Shown here: positions 26,895 to 34,545 of the stretch, piece after piece
How the letters are laid out: every line of letters begins with the position of its first letter
Position numbering within the stretch: position 1 is the stretch's first letter
From: Novosphingobium percolationis
GTDB lineage: Bacteria; Pseudomonadota; Alphaproteobacteria; Sphingomonadales; Sphingomonadaceae
DNA: 64,000 nt
Direction: 5' to 3'
Assembly: GCF_020179425.1 (NCBI RefSeq)
Contig: NZ_JAILYM010000003.1
Location: forward strand, 186,001-250,000
Program-made: the position numbers and the translations under genes
Notes under the pieces: model-generated
Told to the model about the DNA's origin: nothing
Databases searched by the model: none
Seen by the model: only the letters and a program-made list of their open reading frames with translations

Positions 26895-27940
26895 TCATTC
26901 TTCCCTTCGTAGGCCTCGACGATCCGGCCAACGATTGGGTGGCGCACCACGTCGGCGGTCGAGAATCGGATAGTGCCGATGCCCTCGATCCCTTCGAGCT
27001 TGTTGACTGCATCTGCAAGACCGCTGGCATTGACGCCGCCGGGCAGGTCGACCTGCTTGGGATCGCCGCAGATCACCATGCGGCTGTTCTGCCCGAAGCG
27101 GGTGAGGAACATCTTCATCTGCGCAGGTGTGGTATTCTGCGCTTCGTCAAGGATGACGAAGGCGTCGGCCAGCGTGCGCCCGCGCATGAAGGCGATCGGC
27201 GCAATCTCGATCTCGCCGCTGGCCATGCGGCGTTCGACCTGTTCGGGTGGCATGCAATCGTAGAGGGCATCGTAGAGCGGGCGAAGGTAGGGATCGACCT
27301 TCTCCTTCATGTCGCCGGGCAGGAAGCCTAGCCGTTCACCCGCCTCAACCGCCGGGCGCGACAGGATCAGCCGCTGGACGCTGCCGTTGATCAGCTGCGC
27401 CACGGCCTGCGCCACCGCGAGGTAGGTCTTGCCGGTGCCCGCCGGGCCAAGCGCGAAGATCACGTCGTCGCGGATCAGCGCCTTCATGTATTCGATCTGC
27501 GTGGCGCTGCGCGGGACGATGGTCTTCTTGCGCGTGCGGATCATGATCGGCGGGGTGCCGCCGGGCGCGCCGGTGATGATCCCATCGAGCGTGGGTTCGT
27601 TCGACATCATGATCAGCGATTCGACCGCGCCCGCGTCGACTTCGTGCCCGGTCAGCAGGCGCTGGTGCATGCCTTTCAGCACTTCGCGCGCGCGGGCGAC
27701 CGAATCTTCCGGTCCCTCGATCAGCACCTTGTTGCCGCGCGCCGAGATATAGACGCCGAGCCGGTTTTCGATCTGGACGAGGTTCTGGTCGAACTGGCCG
27801 AACAACGCTCCCAATACGGTCTGCTCGTCAAATTCCACTTCCACTCGGGCGCGCCGATGCAGATCCGGCCGATGCGGCTCCGTATCGGGGGAGCCAAAGT
27901 CGCGAGGCGCTTGCGGGGCGCGGGGGAACTTGCGAGCCAT
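26891..27940 (-). CDS. phoH: PhoH-like ATPase (YbeZ type)
   Basis: Cytoplasmic P-loop ATPase related to the RNA helicase core, partner of YbeY in rRNA processing. 349 residues: N-terminal KH-like part (QNLVQIENRLGVYISARGNKV), Walker A ALGPAGTGKTYLA near 160, FVILDEAQNTTPAQMKMFLTR near 250 (Walker B) and VICGDPKQVDLP near 285. Despite the name, no Pho box is visible upstream. Heads the phoH-ybeY-corC coupled block, 122 bases downstream of miaB. Confidence 0.93.
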   Translation of the reverse strand: MARKFPRAPQAPRDFGSPDTEPHRPDLHRRARVEVEFDEQTVLGALFGQFDQNLVQIENRLGVYISARGNKVLIEGPEDSVARAREVLKGMHQRLLTGHEVDAGAVESLIMMSNEPTLDGIITGAPGGTPPIMIRTRKKTIVPRSATQIEYMKALIRDDVIFALGPAGTGKTYLAVAQAVAQLINGSVQRLILSRPAVEAGERLGFLPGDMKEKVDPYLRPLYDALYDCMPPEQVERRMASGEIEIAPIAFMRGRTLADAFVILDEAQNTTPAQMKMFLTRFGQNSRMVICGDPKQVDLPGGVNASGLADAVNKLEGIEGIGTIRFSTADVVRHPIVGRIVEAYEGKND

Positions 27941-28062
27941 ATCGAGGTGAAGCGTGCTCCTTTCGCTTGGGGTGCGTTCCCAAGATTAGGCGCCGATGTT
28001 GCGCGCGCAAGACGGACCCCGCCGAAAAGCGGATATTTGCACAGCCTTGTGGGAAATACCCT

Positions 28063-29394
28063 TCAGGCCGCGCGCGGCAGAACCGTGCCGGCAAGCGAAT
28101 TGGCCCCGGCCTCGACCAGTTCCACGCGGACGATGTCGCCGATCTGCGCATCGCCGATGAAGTGGACCGATTGCAGCCAGGGCGACTTGCCCAGCCATTG
28201 GCCGGGAAGCTTGCCGCGCCGCTCGACCAGCACGTCGCAGGTCCGGCCGACGCTGGCCCGGTTGAAAGCGACCTGATCGCGGTTGAGCGCGTCCTGAAGG
28301 CGCTTGAGGCGCTCGTCCATGACCTCTGCCGCGACATGATCGGCCATCGTGGCGGCAGGCGTGCCGGGGCGGGCCGAATACTTGAAGCTGAACGCCTGTG
28401 CATAGCCGACCGCATCGACAAGGCGCAGCGTGTCTTCGAACTCGGCGTCGGTCTCGCCGGGGAAGCCGACGATGAAATCCCCCGACAGCGCGATGTCGGG
28501 ACGCGTGGCGCGAACGCGGTCCAGCACCTTGAGGTAGCTGTCGACGCTGTGGCTGCGGTTCATCGCGCGCAGCACGCGGTCGTTGCCCGCCTGCACCGGC
28601 AGGTGGAGGAAGGGCATCAGCTTGTCCACTTCGCCATGCGCGGCGATCAGGCCATCGGTCATGTCGTTGGGGTGGCTGGTGGTGTAGCGGATGCGCGCCA
28701 GATCGGGATCGGCCGCCAGCGCGCGGATCAGGCCGTCGAGACCCACCGCGCGGCCCTTGTCGTCCTCGCCTTCCCACGCATTGACGTTCTGGCCCAGCAG
28801 CGTGATCTCGCGCGCGCCGCCTGCCACCAGCAGCTTCGCCTCCTCGACCAGATCGGTGAAGGGGCGGCTGATTTCCGCGCCGCGGGTATAGGGCACCACG
28901 CAATAAGTGCAGAACTTGTCGCAACCTTCCTGCACGGTCAGGAACGCGGTCGGGCCGGAGCGGCGGCGCTTGGGCAGCGCGGCGAACTTGGCCTCGGCGG
29001 GCATGTCGGTTTCGGTGGCGCGCTTGCCTGCGGCGGCCTCGGCGACCATGTCGGGCAGGCGGTGATAGGCCTGCGGGCCGACCACGACCTTGACCGAAGG
29101 CGCGCGTGCCATGATCTCGGCGCCCTCGGCCTGCGCGACGCAGCCCGCCACGGCGATCAGCGGGCTGGAGCCATCTTCGCGGCGCAGGCGGCCGATGTCG
29201 GAATAGACCTTCTCGGTCGCCTTTTCGCGGATGTGGCAGGTGTTGAGCACGACGAGATCGGCATCGTCGCGCGCATCGGCGGCGGTCAGCCCTTGCGCGG
29301 TCAGCAGTTCGGCCATGCGTTCGCCGTCATAGACGTTCATCTGGCAGCCGAAGCTCTTGACGTGGAACGTCTTGGGGGGAGTCGTGGTGGACAT
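28063..29394 (-). CDS. miaB: tRNA-2-methylthio-N6-dimethylallyladenosine synthase MiaB
   Basis: Radical-SAM methylthiotransferase that completes ms2i6A37 in tRNAs reading codons beginning with U. 443 residues: N-terminal cluster cysteines in [11 protein letters not shown] (Cys17), [11 protein letters not shown] and [10 protein letters not shown]; radical-SAM motif [15 protein letters not shown] near 150; C-terminal TRAM domain ([18 protein letters not shown]). Belongs to the conserved fur/plsC/miaB/phoH block; miaB starts 41 bases after plsC. Confidence 0.95.
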   Translation of the reverse strand: MSTTTPPKTFHVKSFGCQMNVYDGERMAELLTAQGLTAADARDDADLVVLNTCHIREKATEKVYSDIGRLRREDGSSPLIAVAGCVAQAEGAEIMARAPSVKVVVGPQAYHRLPDMVAEAAAGKRATETDMPAEAKFAALPKRRRSGPTAFLTVQEGCDKFCTYCVVPYTRGAEISRPFTDLVEEAKLLVAGGAREITLLGQNVNAWEGEDDKGRAVGLDGLIRALAADPDLARIRYTTSHPNDMTDGLIAAHGEVDKLMPFLHLPVQAGNDRVLRAMNRSHSVDSYLKVLDRVRATRPDIALSGDFIVGFPGETDAEFEDTLRLVDAVGYAQAFSFKYSARPGTPAATMADHVAAEVMDERLKRLQDALNRDQVAFNRASVGRTCDVLVERRGKLPGQWLGKSPWLQSVHFIGDAQIGDIVRVELVEAGANSLAGTVLPRAA

Positions 29395-29435
29395 AAGCCG
29401 CCGCCCTTACGCGATTTTGCGGGGCGGTTGAAGGC

Positions 29436-30314
29436 CTACCCCTCTGCCCTGTCGTGCGCGGCCTGTTCTGGCGCGCTGGGCGCGGTGAAGCGGACTTGCG
29501 GGACGTCGAGCGCGAAGGGGCGCAGTGACCTGCCCAGCGCGGCCTCTAGCGCCGGTTCGATGCGCGCGCGTGCGGCGGCGGCGATCGCCTTGCGGCCGGG
29601 GTGATCGCGCGGATCGAAGGGTTCGAGGTAGTGGACGTTCAGGCGGAAGCTGCCCTTGCGCGCCAGCACGCGCAGCGCGTTGGCGACGCCGCTTTCATCG
29701 CCGATCCAGCCGATCCATTCGGCGACCGGGCCGTAATCGAGCATCACCGGCTGGACCAGCACGCCGGGCGGGGGCGGTTCCAGCACGCGCAGCATCGCGG
29801 TCTTGAACGGCAGCAGCGACTGCCCGTCGGTGGTGGTGCCTTCGGGAAAGACGGTGACGGACCAGTTGTCTGCCAGCGCTTCCTTCAGGCGGTTGATCTG
29901 GTCGGCCACGCCCATGCGGTCTTCGCGGCTGACGAAGACGGTGCGGTTGAGCTTCGAGAGCCAGCCGACCACGGGGGCGCGTTCCAGTTCGGCCTTGGCG
30001 ACGAAGGCGGTGCCGCTTGCGCCCGCCAGCGCGAGGATGTCCACCCACGAGACATGGTTGGCGATGAAGAACACGTCGCGGCGCAAGTGCGTGCCTTGCG
30101 TGCGCACGCGTGCGCCGCACAATCGCGCGGCCATGCGCAGAAACAACATGGGGATCGGCGAGCCGTAATGGATCGTGCGCCACACATAGTGCAGCGGCAC
30201 GCAGACCAGCAGCGCCAGCAGCAGGCCGATGACGCGCAAGGCGATGCGCACGTGCCCGGCAAGGCTGATCGGCGCGCCCCTTGCCGGGCCGAAGTCGTCA
30301 GCCTTCGCGGTCAA
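29436..30314 (-). CDS. plsC: 1-acyl-sn-glycerol-3-phosphate acyltransferase
   Basis: Makes phosphatidic acid in phospholipid synthesis. 292 residues: an N-terminal membrane helix (about 21-43), the catalytic NHVSWVDIL motif (H-x4-D) near 95, the EDRMGVADQINRLKEAL segment and the FPEGTTTDG motif near 160 that binds the acyl acceptor. The extra C-terminal tail is Pro/Ala-rich. The start overlaps the end of fur by 17 bases, indicating cotranscription. Confidence 0.9.
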   Translation of the reverse strand: MTAKADDFGPARGAPISLAGHVRIALRVIGLLLALLVCVPLHYVWRTIHYGSPIPMLFLRMAARLCGARVRTQGTHLRRDVFFIANHVSWVDILALAGASGTAFVAKAELERAPVVGWLSKLNRTVFVSREDRMGVADQINRLKEALADNWSVTVFPEGTTTDGQSLLPFKTAMLRVLEPPPPGVLVQPVMLDYGPVAEWIGWIGDESGVANALRVLARKGSFRLNVHYLEPFDPRDHPGRKAIAAAARARIEPALEAALGRSLRPFALDVPQVRFTAPSAPEQAAHDRAEG

Positions 30315-30720
30315 GCTTGACGCCGTAGAGTTCCATGCGGTGGTCGACCAGGCGATAGCCGAGCTTTTCCGCGATCTGGCGCTGCAATGCTTCGAGTTCG
30401 GGATCGACGAATTCGATGACCTTGCCGGTTTCGACGTCGATCAGGTGGTCGTGATGCGCCTCGGGCGTCGCTTCATAGCGCGCGCGGCCATCGCCGAAAT
30501 CGTGCCGATCGAGGATGCCCGCCTCTTCGAACAGGCGCACGGTGCGGTAGACCGTGGCGATCGAGATGCGCGGATCGACCGCCGAAGCACGTTCGTGCAG
30601 GCGCTCCACGTCGGGGTGGTCGTTGCTTTCCGAAAGCACCTTGGCGATCACGCGACGCTGGTCGGTGATGCGCAGGCCGCGTTCGGCGCAAAGGGCTTCG
30701 ATATCGATCGCTTGATGCAC
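30298..30720 (-). CDS. fur: Fur-family metal regulator (alphaproteobacterial Fur/Mur type)
   Basis: 140 residues: winged helix with LRITDQRRVIAKVLSES, PRISIATVYRTVRLFEEAG, then the metal sensor segment AHHDHLID (His89, His90, His92) and VIEFVDPELE. The two CxxC structural zinc pairs of enterobacterial Fur are absent: the position after HHDHLI reads DVET instead of a Cys pair. That pattern is known from alphaproteobacterial Fur/Mur, which often answers to manganese and was displaced by Irr/RirA in iron control. Could therefore function as Mur. Lies after the mucR terminator. Confidence 0.88.
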   Translation of the reverse strand: MHQAIDIEALCAERGLRITDQRRVIAKVLSESNDHPDVERLHERASAVDPRISIATVYRTVRLFEEAGILDRHDFGDGRARYEATPEAHHDHLIDVETGKVIEFVDPELEALQRQIAEKLGYRLVDHRMELYGVKLDREG

Positions 30721-30740
30721 GGGATTTCCGGTGAAATGAA

Positions 30741-30775
30741 AAATGGCCCGCCGATCATAGACCGGCGGGCCATTT
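30741..30775 (-). terminator. intrinsic terminator after mucR
   Basis: Perfect 13-bp stem (30741-30753 with 30763-30775) of the sequence AAATGGCCCGCCG and its complement around a 9-base loop. Read on the minus strand, the stem is followed by a T-rich tract (TTTTTC, partly within the stem). It separates mucR from the fur operon. Confidence 0.85.
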
Positions 30776-30848
30776 GTTCAACAGGCGAACCTTCCGGAAA
30801 GGTTGAGCCTCAAGGCGGGGCCAAAGGCAGGTTCGCTATGCGACCGCT

Positions 30849-31295
30849 TCAGGCTGCGGCAGCGGCCTTGGCGCGGCCGCGCTTGGGCGCGGGCTTGCGG
30901 CCGAGGCCGATCTTCTTGGCCAGCTCGCGACGCTTCTCGGCATAGGCCGGAGCGACCATCGGATAGTCGGCGGGCAGGTTCCAGCGCGCGCGATACTGTT
31001 CCGGAGTCATGTTGTAGCGCGTGGCAAGATGACGCTTGAGCATCTTGAGCTTCTTGCCGTCCTCGAGGCAGACGATGTGATCGTTCTTCACCGAAGAACG
31101 GATCGAGACTGCCGGTTCCGGCAGCGCTTCTGCGGCCGGTTCGGCCGAGTTCAGGCCGGCCAGCGCGGAATAGACGTTCGTGATCAGCGTCGGAATGTCG
31201 CCCACCGCAACGCTGTTGTTGCTGACGTGCGCCGCGACGATGTCCGAGGTGAGCGTGATCAGCGTCTCGCGGATGTCGTTTTCGATTTCTGCCAT
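30849..31295 (-). CDS. mucR: MucR/Ros-family transcriptional regulator
   Basis: 148-residue global regulator family of alphaproteobacteria (cell cycle, exopolysaccharide, motility); binds AT-rich DNA. Seen: N-terminal oligomerisation half (residues 5-50), then the DNA-binding half CLEDGKKLKMLKRHLATRYN followed by MTPEQYRARWNLP and YPMVAPAYAEKRRELA, ending in a basic Ala/Lys tail. Zinc ligands look degenerate: Cys76 and His89 remain, the second Cys is Asp79, and the second-His positions hold Arg93/Tyr94. Its leader is AT-rich and carries its own promoter. Confidence 0.92.
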   Translation of the reverse strand: MAEIENDIRETLITLTSDIVAAHVSNNSVAVGDIPTLITNVYSALAGLNSAEPAAEALPEPAVSIRSSVKNDHIVCLEDGKKLKMLKRHLATRYNMTPEQYRARWNLPADYPMVAPAYAEKRRELAKKIGLGRKPAPKRGRAKAAAAA

Positions 31296-31369
31296 TTTTT
31301 CGACCCTTATTGTTTGCCGGTGTTGCGTTGCAGCGACCCGGCCTTTCGAATCTCGATGTATTCGTCTTC

Positions 31370-31397
31370 TTTATACGCCGTCATGTACAGGAAACAA
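31370..31397 (-). promoter_or_regulatory. mucR promoter
   Basis: On the minus strand: -35 TTGTTT (31397-31392), 16-base spacer, -10 TATAAA (31375-31370), with a likely transcription start about 65-70 bases before the mucR ATG. The 170-base gap around it is markedly more AT-rich than its surroundings, as expected for a MucR-bound, autoregulated region. ATTGTTT at 31309-31315 and its complement at 31392-31398 flank the leader. Confidence 0.6.
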
Positions 31398-31465
31398 TGG
31401 AATTGAAGGGTCGGATTCGGAACAATGACGGATTTTTCATAATCCGTTGAAAATCATTGCCAAAT

Positions 31466-31945
31466 CTACAAATCCAGCGCCTGGCTCACCGCATCGAGGC
31501 GTAGCCCGTCGGGTGTACGATAGTAACCCGCGCGGTGGCCAACCGCCCGAAATCCATGCGCGGCGTAGAGAATTCCGGCCGGATTCTCGCTGCGCATCTC
31601 GAGAAAAAGCCTTTTCATGCCATTACTTCGCGCCTGTTCGATGAAGCGCGACAATAGCGCATGACCAAGACCACGAAGGCGAAAGTCGGGCGAGATGGCG
31701 AACAGAAGCAGTTCTTCCTCGTCGAGAATGCTGCGCGAAAGGAAGAAGCCCGCGGTCGCCTGCCCATCGGCGAAGGATTCGCCGCCATCGTCGGCGATCA
31801 GCCCATAGCGGGTGTTGGGCAGCAGCAGCGCGTCGCCGATCTGGCGGCGGTTCCAGGCCTCGCCATATTCGGGTGCAAAGGCGCGCTCCATCACCTCCAT
31901 GATCCGGTCGAGGTCGTCCACCGGGGAGGGCACCGGGGCGGGCAT
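31466..31945 (-). CDS. rimI: ribosomal protein S18-alanine N-acetyltransferase (RimI-like GNAT)
   Basis: 159-residue GNAT acetyltransferase. Acetyl-CoA loop in ISPDFRLRGLGHALLSRFIEQAR, then RLFLEMRSENPAGILYAAHGFRAVGHRAGYY, the family's typical end. The start is two bases after the tsaB stop, and the tsaB-rimI pairing is conserved, which supports the assignment over a generic GNAT. Confidence 0.86.
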   Translation of the reverse strand: MPAPVPSPVDDLDRIMEVMERAFAPEYGEAWNRRQIGDALLLPNTRYGLIADDGGESFADGQATAGFFLSRSILDEEELLLFAISPDFRLRGLGHALLSRFIEQARSNGMKRLFLEMRSENPAGILYAAHGFRAVGHRAGYYRTPDGLRLDAVSQALDL

Positions 31946-31947
31946 TT

Positions 31948-32568
31948 TCAGCGCGACTGCGGCAGTCGGGCGTCAGGCGGCCGGCCATAGACCGGCGCGG
32001 CATCGGCGGTGAGCGCGCAGGGGCCAAGCAGCGCGAAGGCGCGCGCATCCGGCCATAGCGGCAGAGCGATCGCGCCATCGCCGCGCGCGGTGGCAAGCGC
32101 TTCAGCCTGGCTGCCTGCCAGCAGCGGCGCCTGCGACAGTGCGGCAATCGCGTCGGGCGTGCGCGAGACGAGGTCGGTCAACGGCGCACCGTCGGCGGCA
32201 AAGGCGCGGAAGAACCATTCGCCGTGCCCGCCGGTGGTGACGACATCGACCGCGAGACCAGGGTACTGCGCCCTGGCCATGCCGGCGAGGAGGGTGAGGC
32301 TGTCGTAGCCTTCCACGACGGCATTCCAGGCAAGCGCCAGCGCGCGGGCGGCGGCAAGCCCGACGCGAATGCCGGTAAAGCTACCAGGCCCGCGATCGAC
32401 CGCGATATGGTCGGCGCGGCCCTTGCCGGGCAGCGCGGCGATCATAGGCACCAGTCGTTCGGCATGACCGCGCCCCAGTGTCAGGCATTCGCCTGCGAGC
32501 AGGACGTCATCGTCGAACAGCGCGACCGAGCAGGCTTCGGTCGCGCTGTCGATCACCAGTCGGCGCAA
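31948..32568 (-). CDS. tsaB: tRNA threonylcarbamoyladenosine biosynthesis protein TsaB
   Basis: Non-catalytic partner of TsaD in making t6A37 of ANN-decoding tRNAs. 206 residues with the ASKHA-type N-terminus LVIDSATEACSVALFDDD, then ERLVPMIAAL and VDRGPGSFTGIRVGLAAARALAL near 70-92. The start is TTG at 32568, with AAGGA eight bases upstream and the conserved RRLVIDSA directly after; the open frame continues upstream into the next gene but without sense. Operon with rimI, the nitroreductase and nfu. Confidence 0.9.
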   Translation of the reverse strand: MRRLVIDSATEACSVALFDDDVLLAGECLTLGRGHAERLVPMIAALPGKGRADHIAVDRGPGSFTGIRVGLAAARALALAWNAVVEGYDSLTLLAGMARAQYPGLAVDVVTTGGHGEWFFRAFAADGAPLTDLVSRTPDAIAALSQAPLLAGSQAEALATARGDGAIALPLWPDARAFALLGPCALTADAAPVYGRPPDARLPQSR

Positions 32569-32587
32569 CGTCGGGGTCCTTCGCAGT

Positions 32588-33181
32588 TCAGGCGATGCGG
32601 TTGAACGTGGCGAAGTCCGGGCGCGGCGAGCGCTCGAAGATCGTCGCGGGATCGCCATAGCCGAGCGTCGAGATGAAGTTGGACTTCACGCGCGGCGTAT
32701 CGGCGAAGAAGGCGGCGTCGACCGCTGCATTGTCGAAGCCCGACATCGGGCCCGTGTCGAGCCCGACTGCGCGCGCCGCCATCAGGAAATAGGCACCCTG
32801 AAGCGTCGAATTGCGCATCGCCGACACTTCGCGAAGGGCTTCGTTGCCTGCGAACCAGCTTTTTGCATCGGCATGCGGGAACAGCCAGGGCAGCTGTTCA
32901 TGGAAATCGAGATCCATGCCGATGATGACCGTCACCGGCGCGGTGCGGATCTTGTCGGGATTGGTGCCGCCCGCCAGCGCGGCGAGCGTTTCCTTCGCCT
33001 GGTCCGAAACGCACCACACGAGTCGTGCGGGCATCTGGTTGGCCGAAGTTGGGCCGAACTTCATCAGATCCCAGATCCGGTGCAGTTGTTCTTCGCTGAC
33101 CGGCTTGTCGAGATAGCCGTTGTAGCTGCGCGCGGTGCGGAACAACTGGTCGAGCGCGGCGTCGGAAAGCGACTGGGACAT
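32588..33181 (-). CDS. RutE-like malonic semialdehyde reductase / nitroreductase
   Basis: 197-residue FMN-dependent nitroreductase-fold protein, closest in pattern to RutE/Had[63 protein letters not shown] and [19 protein letters not shown]. RutE reduces malonic semialdehyde from pyrimidine breakdown, but no other rut gene is present, so a general aldehyde or quinone reductase role is possible. Sits between nfu and tsaB, 19 bases from tsaB. Confidence 0.83.
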   Translation of the reverse strand: MSQSLSDAALDQLFRTARSYNGYLDKPVSEEQLHRIWDLMKFGPTSANQMPARLVWCVSDQAKETLAALAGGTNPDKIRTAPVTVIIGMDLDFHEQLPWLFPHADAKSWFAGNEALREVSAMRNSTLQGAYFLMAARAVGLDTGPMSGFDNAAVDAAFFADTPRVKSNFISTLGYGDPATIFERSPRPDFATFNRIA

Positions 33182-33202
33182 GGTGGGAATCTCTGTTTCC
33201 TT

Positions 33203-33778
33203 TTACGCGGCGCGAACTTCGCTTACTTCAGGCACATAGTGCTTGAGCAGGCTTTCGATGCCGTTCTTGAGCGTGGCGGTCGATGACGGGCAGCCCGAGC
33301 AGGCGCCCTGCATCTGGAGGGTGACCACGCCGTCGCGGAAACCGCGATAGATGATGTCGCCGCCATCGTTGGCGACCGCGGGCCGCACGCGGGTTTCGAT
33401 CAGGTCCTTGATCTGCGCGACGATGTCGGCGTCGGCCGGATCGTCGCCGAAGTCCTCGTCCTCGCCGGGGACAGCGATCCCGTCGGCGCTGCCGCCGACG
33501 AACAGCGGGGCCTGTGCGACGAAGTGATCGAGCAGCAGCGAGAGCACCTGCGGCTTGACGTCCGACCACTGCGCCCCCGGCGCGATCGTGACGGAAACGA
33601 AATCGCGCCCGAAGAACACGCCGGTCACGTCGCCGAGATCGAACAGCGCCTGCGCCAGTGGCGAGGCTTCGGCCTGTTCGGGCGAGGTGAATTCGCGCGT
33701 GCCCGCCGCCATGACCTGCTCGCCGGGCAGGAACTTGAGCGTGGAGGGGTTGGGCGTGGTTTCGGTTTCGATGAACAT
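33203..33778 (-). CDS. NifU-like Fe-S carrier (Nfu type)
   Basis: 191 residues in two domains: an Nfu N-terminal domain (ETETTPNPSTLKFLPG near 4-19, typical of mitochondrial Nfu1 and alphaproteobacteria) and a NifU C-terminal domain with RPAVANDGGDIIYRGF and the cluster-binding CSGC near 160. Delivers Fe-S clusters to apoproteins such as the downstream MiaB. Start at ATG 33778. First gene of the nfu-nitroreductase-tsaB-rimI unit; divergent from the FKBP gene. Confidence 0.92.
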   Translation of the reverse strand: MFIETETTPNPSTLKFLPGEQVMAAGTREFTSPEQAEASPLAQALFDLGDVTGVFFGRDFVSVTIAPGAQWSDVKPQVLSLLLDHFVAQAPLFVGGSADGIAVPGEDEDFGDDPADADIVAQIKDLIETRVRPAVANDGGDIIYRGFRDGVVTLQMQGACSGCPSSTATLKNGIESLLKHYVPEVSEVRAA

Positions 33779-33850
33779 GGCTTTGCATGTAGGCCGGGGC
33801 AGGGGAGGGTCAAGGGGCCAAAAGGTCTGATGGACTCTGTCCGCCGATGC

Positions 33851-33879
33851 TTGGCGGAATTGTAACATGACGGTTATAG
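33851..33879 (+). promoter_or_regulatory. promoter of the FKBP gene, likely giving a leaderless message
   Basis: -35 TTGGCG (33851-33856), 17-base spacer, -10 TTATAG (33874-33879). The ATG of the FKBP gene begins 9 bases after the -10 box and no Shine-Dalgarno sequence is present, so transcription should start at or within about three bases of the start codon. Confidence 0.65.
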
Positions 33880-33888
33880 CGGGCGCAC

Positions 33889-34479
33889 ATGACCACGATC
33901 CTCCGGCGCATCGGCGCATTCGCTTCGCTCTCCATCCTCGCGACGGGCCTTGCCGGTCCGGCCATGGCCGCGGAATCGGCATCCGCCGCCACTGCGAGCC
34001 AGATCCTGCCGGTGCCGCTGATGCCGACGGTCGGGCCGCAGTTCCGCACCTGTGCGGCGAGAACGCCATCGGGCCTCGGCACCAGCGTGCTCAAGGCGGG
34101 CGATGGCCCCAAGCCGGGCAAGAACGACTTCGTACTGGTGAGCTACATCGGCTACCTTGCCGCCAACGGGCAGGTGTTCGATCAGAACGTCACCGCCCCG
34201 CTCAATCTCGACAACGTGATCCCCGGCTTCTCGGAAGGCCTGCAGGCCATGCCGCGCGGTTCGACCTGGCGCCTGTGCATCCCCGCCGCGCTCGGCTACG
34301 GCGCGCAGGCTTCGGCGGCGATCCCGGCCAACTCCGACCTCGTGTTCCAGATCGAGCTTGTCGATTCGAAGACGGTCGCCGAAGTGGAAAAGATGCGCGC
34401 CGAAATGCAGCAGCAACAGCAGGCAGAAACTGCCCCCGCGGCCCCTGCCGCCGCTCCCCAACCGGCCAAGAAGCCCTGA
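33889..34479 (+). CDS. FKBP-type peptidyl-prolyl isomerase, exported
   Basis: 196 residues. Signal peptide (cleavage near AMAAES, residue 28), then an FKBP domain: DFVLVSYIGYLAANGQVFDQ, LDNVIPGFSEGLQAMPRGSTWRLCIPAALGYG and SDLVFQIELVD carry the usual hydrophobic drug-binding pocket. The C-terminal tail is Gln/Ala/Pro-rich. Expected periplasmic folding catalyst. Probably a leaderless message from the promoter just upstream. Confidence 0.9.
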   Translation: MTTILRRIGAFASLSILATGLAGPAMAAESASAATASQILPVPLMPTVGPQFRTCAARTPSGLGTSVLKAGDGPKPGKNDFVLVSYIGYLAANGQVFDQNVTAPLNLDNVIPGFSEGLQAMPRGSTWRLCIPAALGYGAQASAAIPANSDLVFQIELVDSKTVAEVEKMRAEMQQQQQAETAPAAPAAAPQPAKKP

Positions 34480-34545
34480 TCCTGGTGCGAACAAGCGAAG
34501 GGCTATTCACTGGCCCTTCACTTTTCGCGTCCCTATAGCAGTCCG

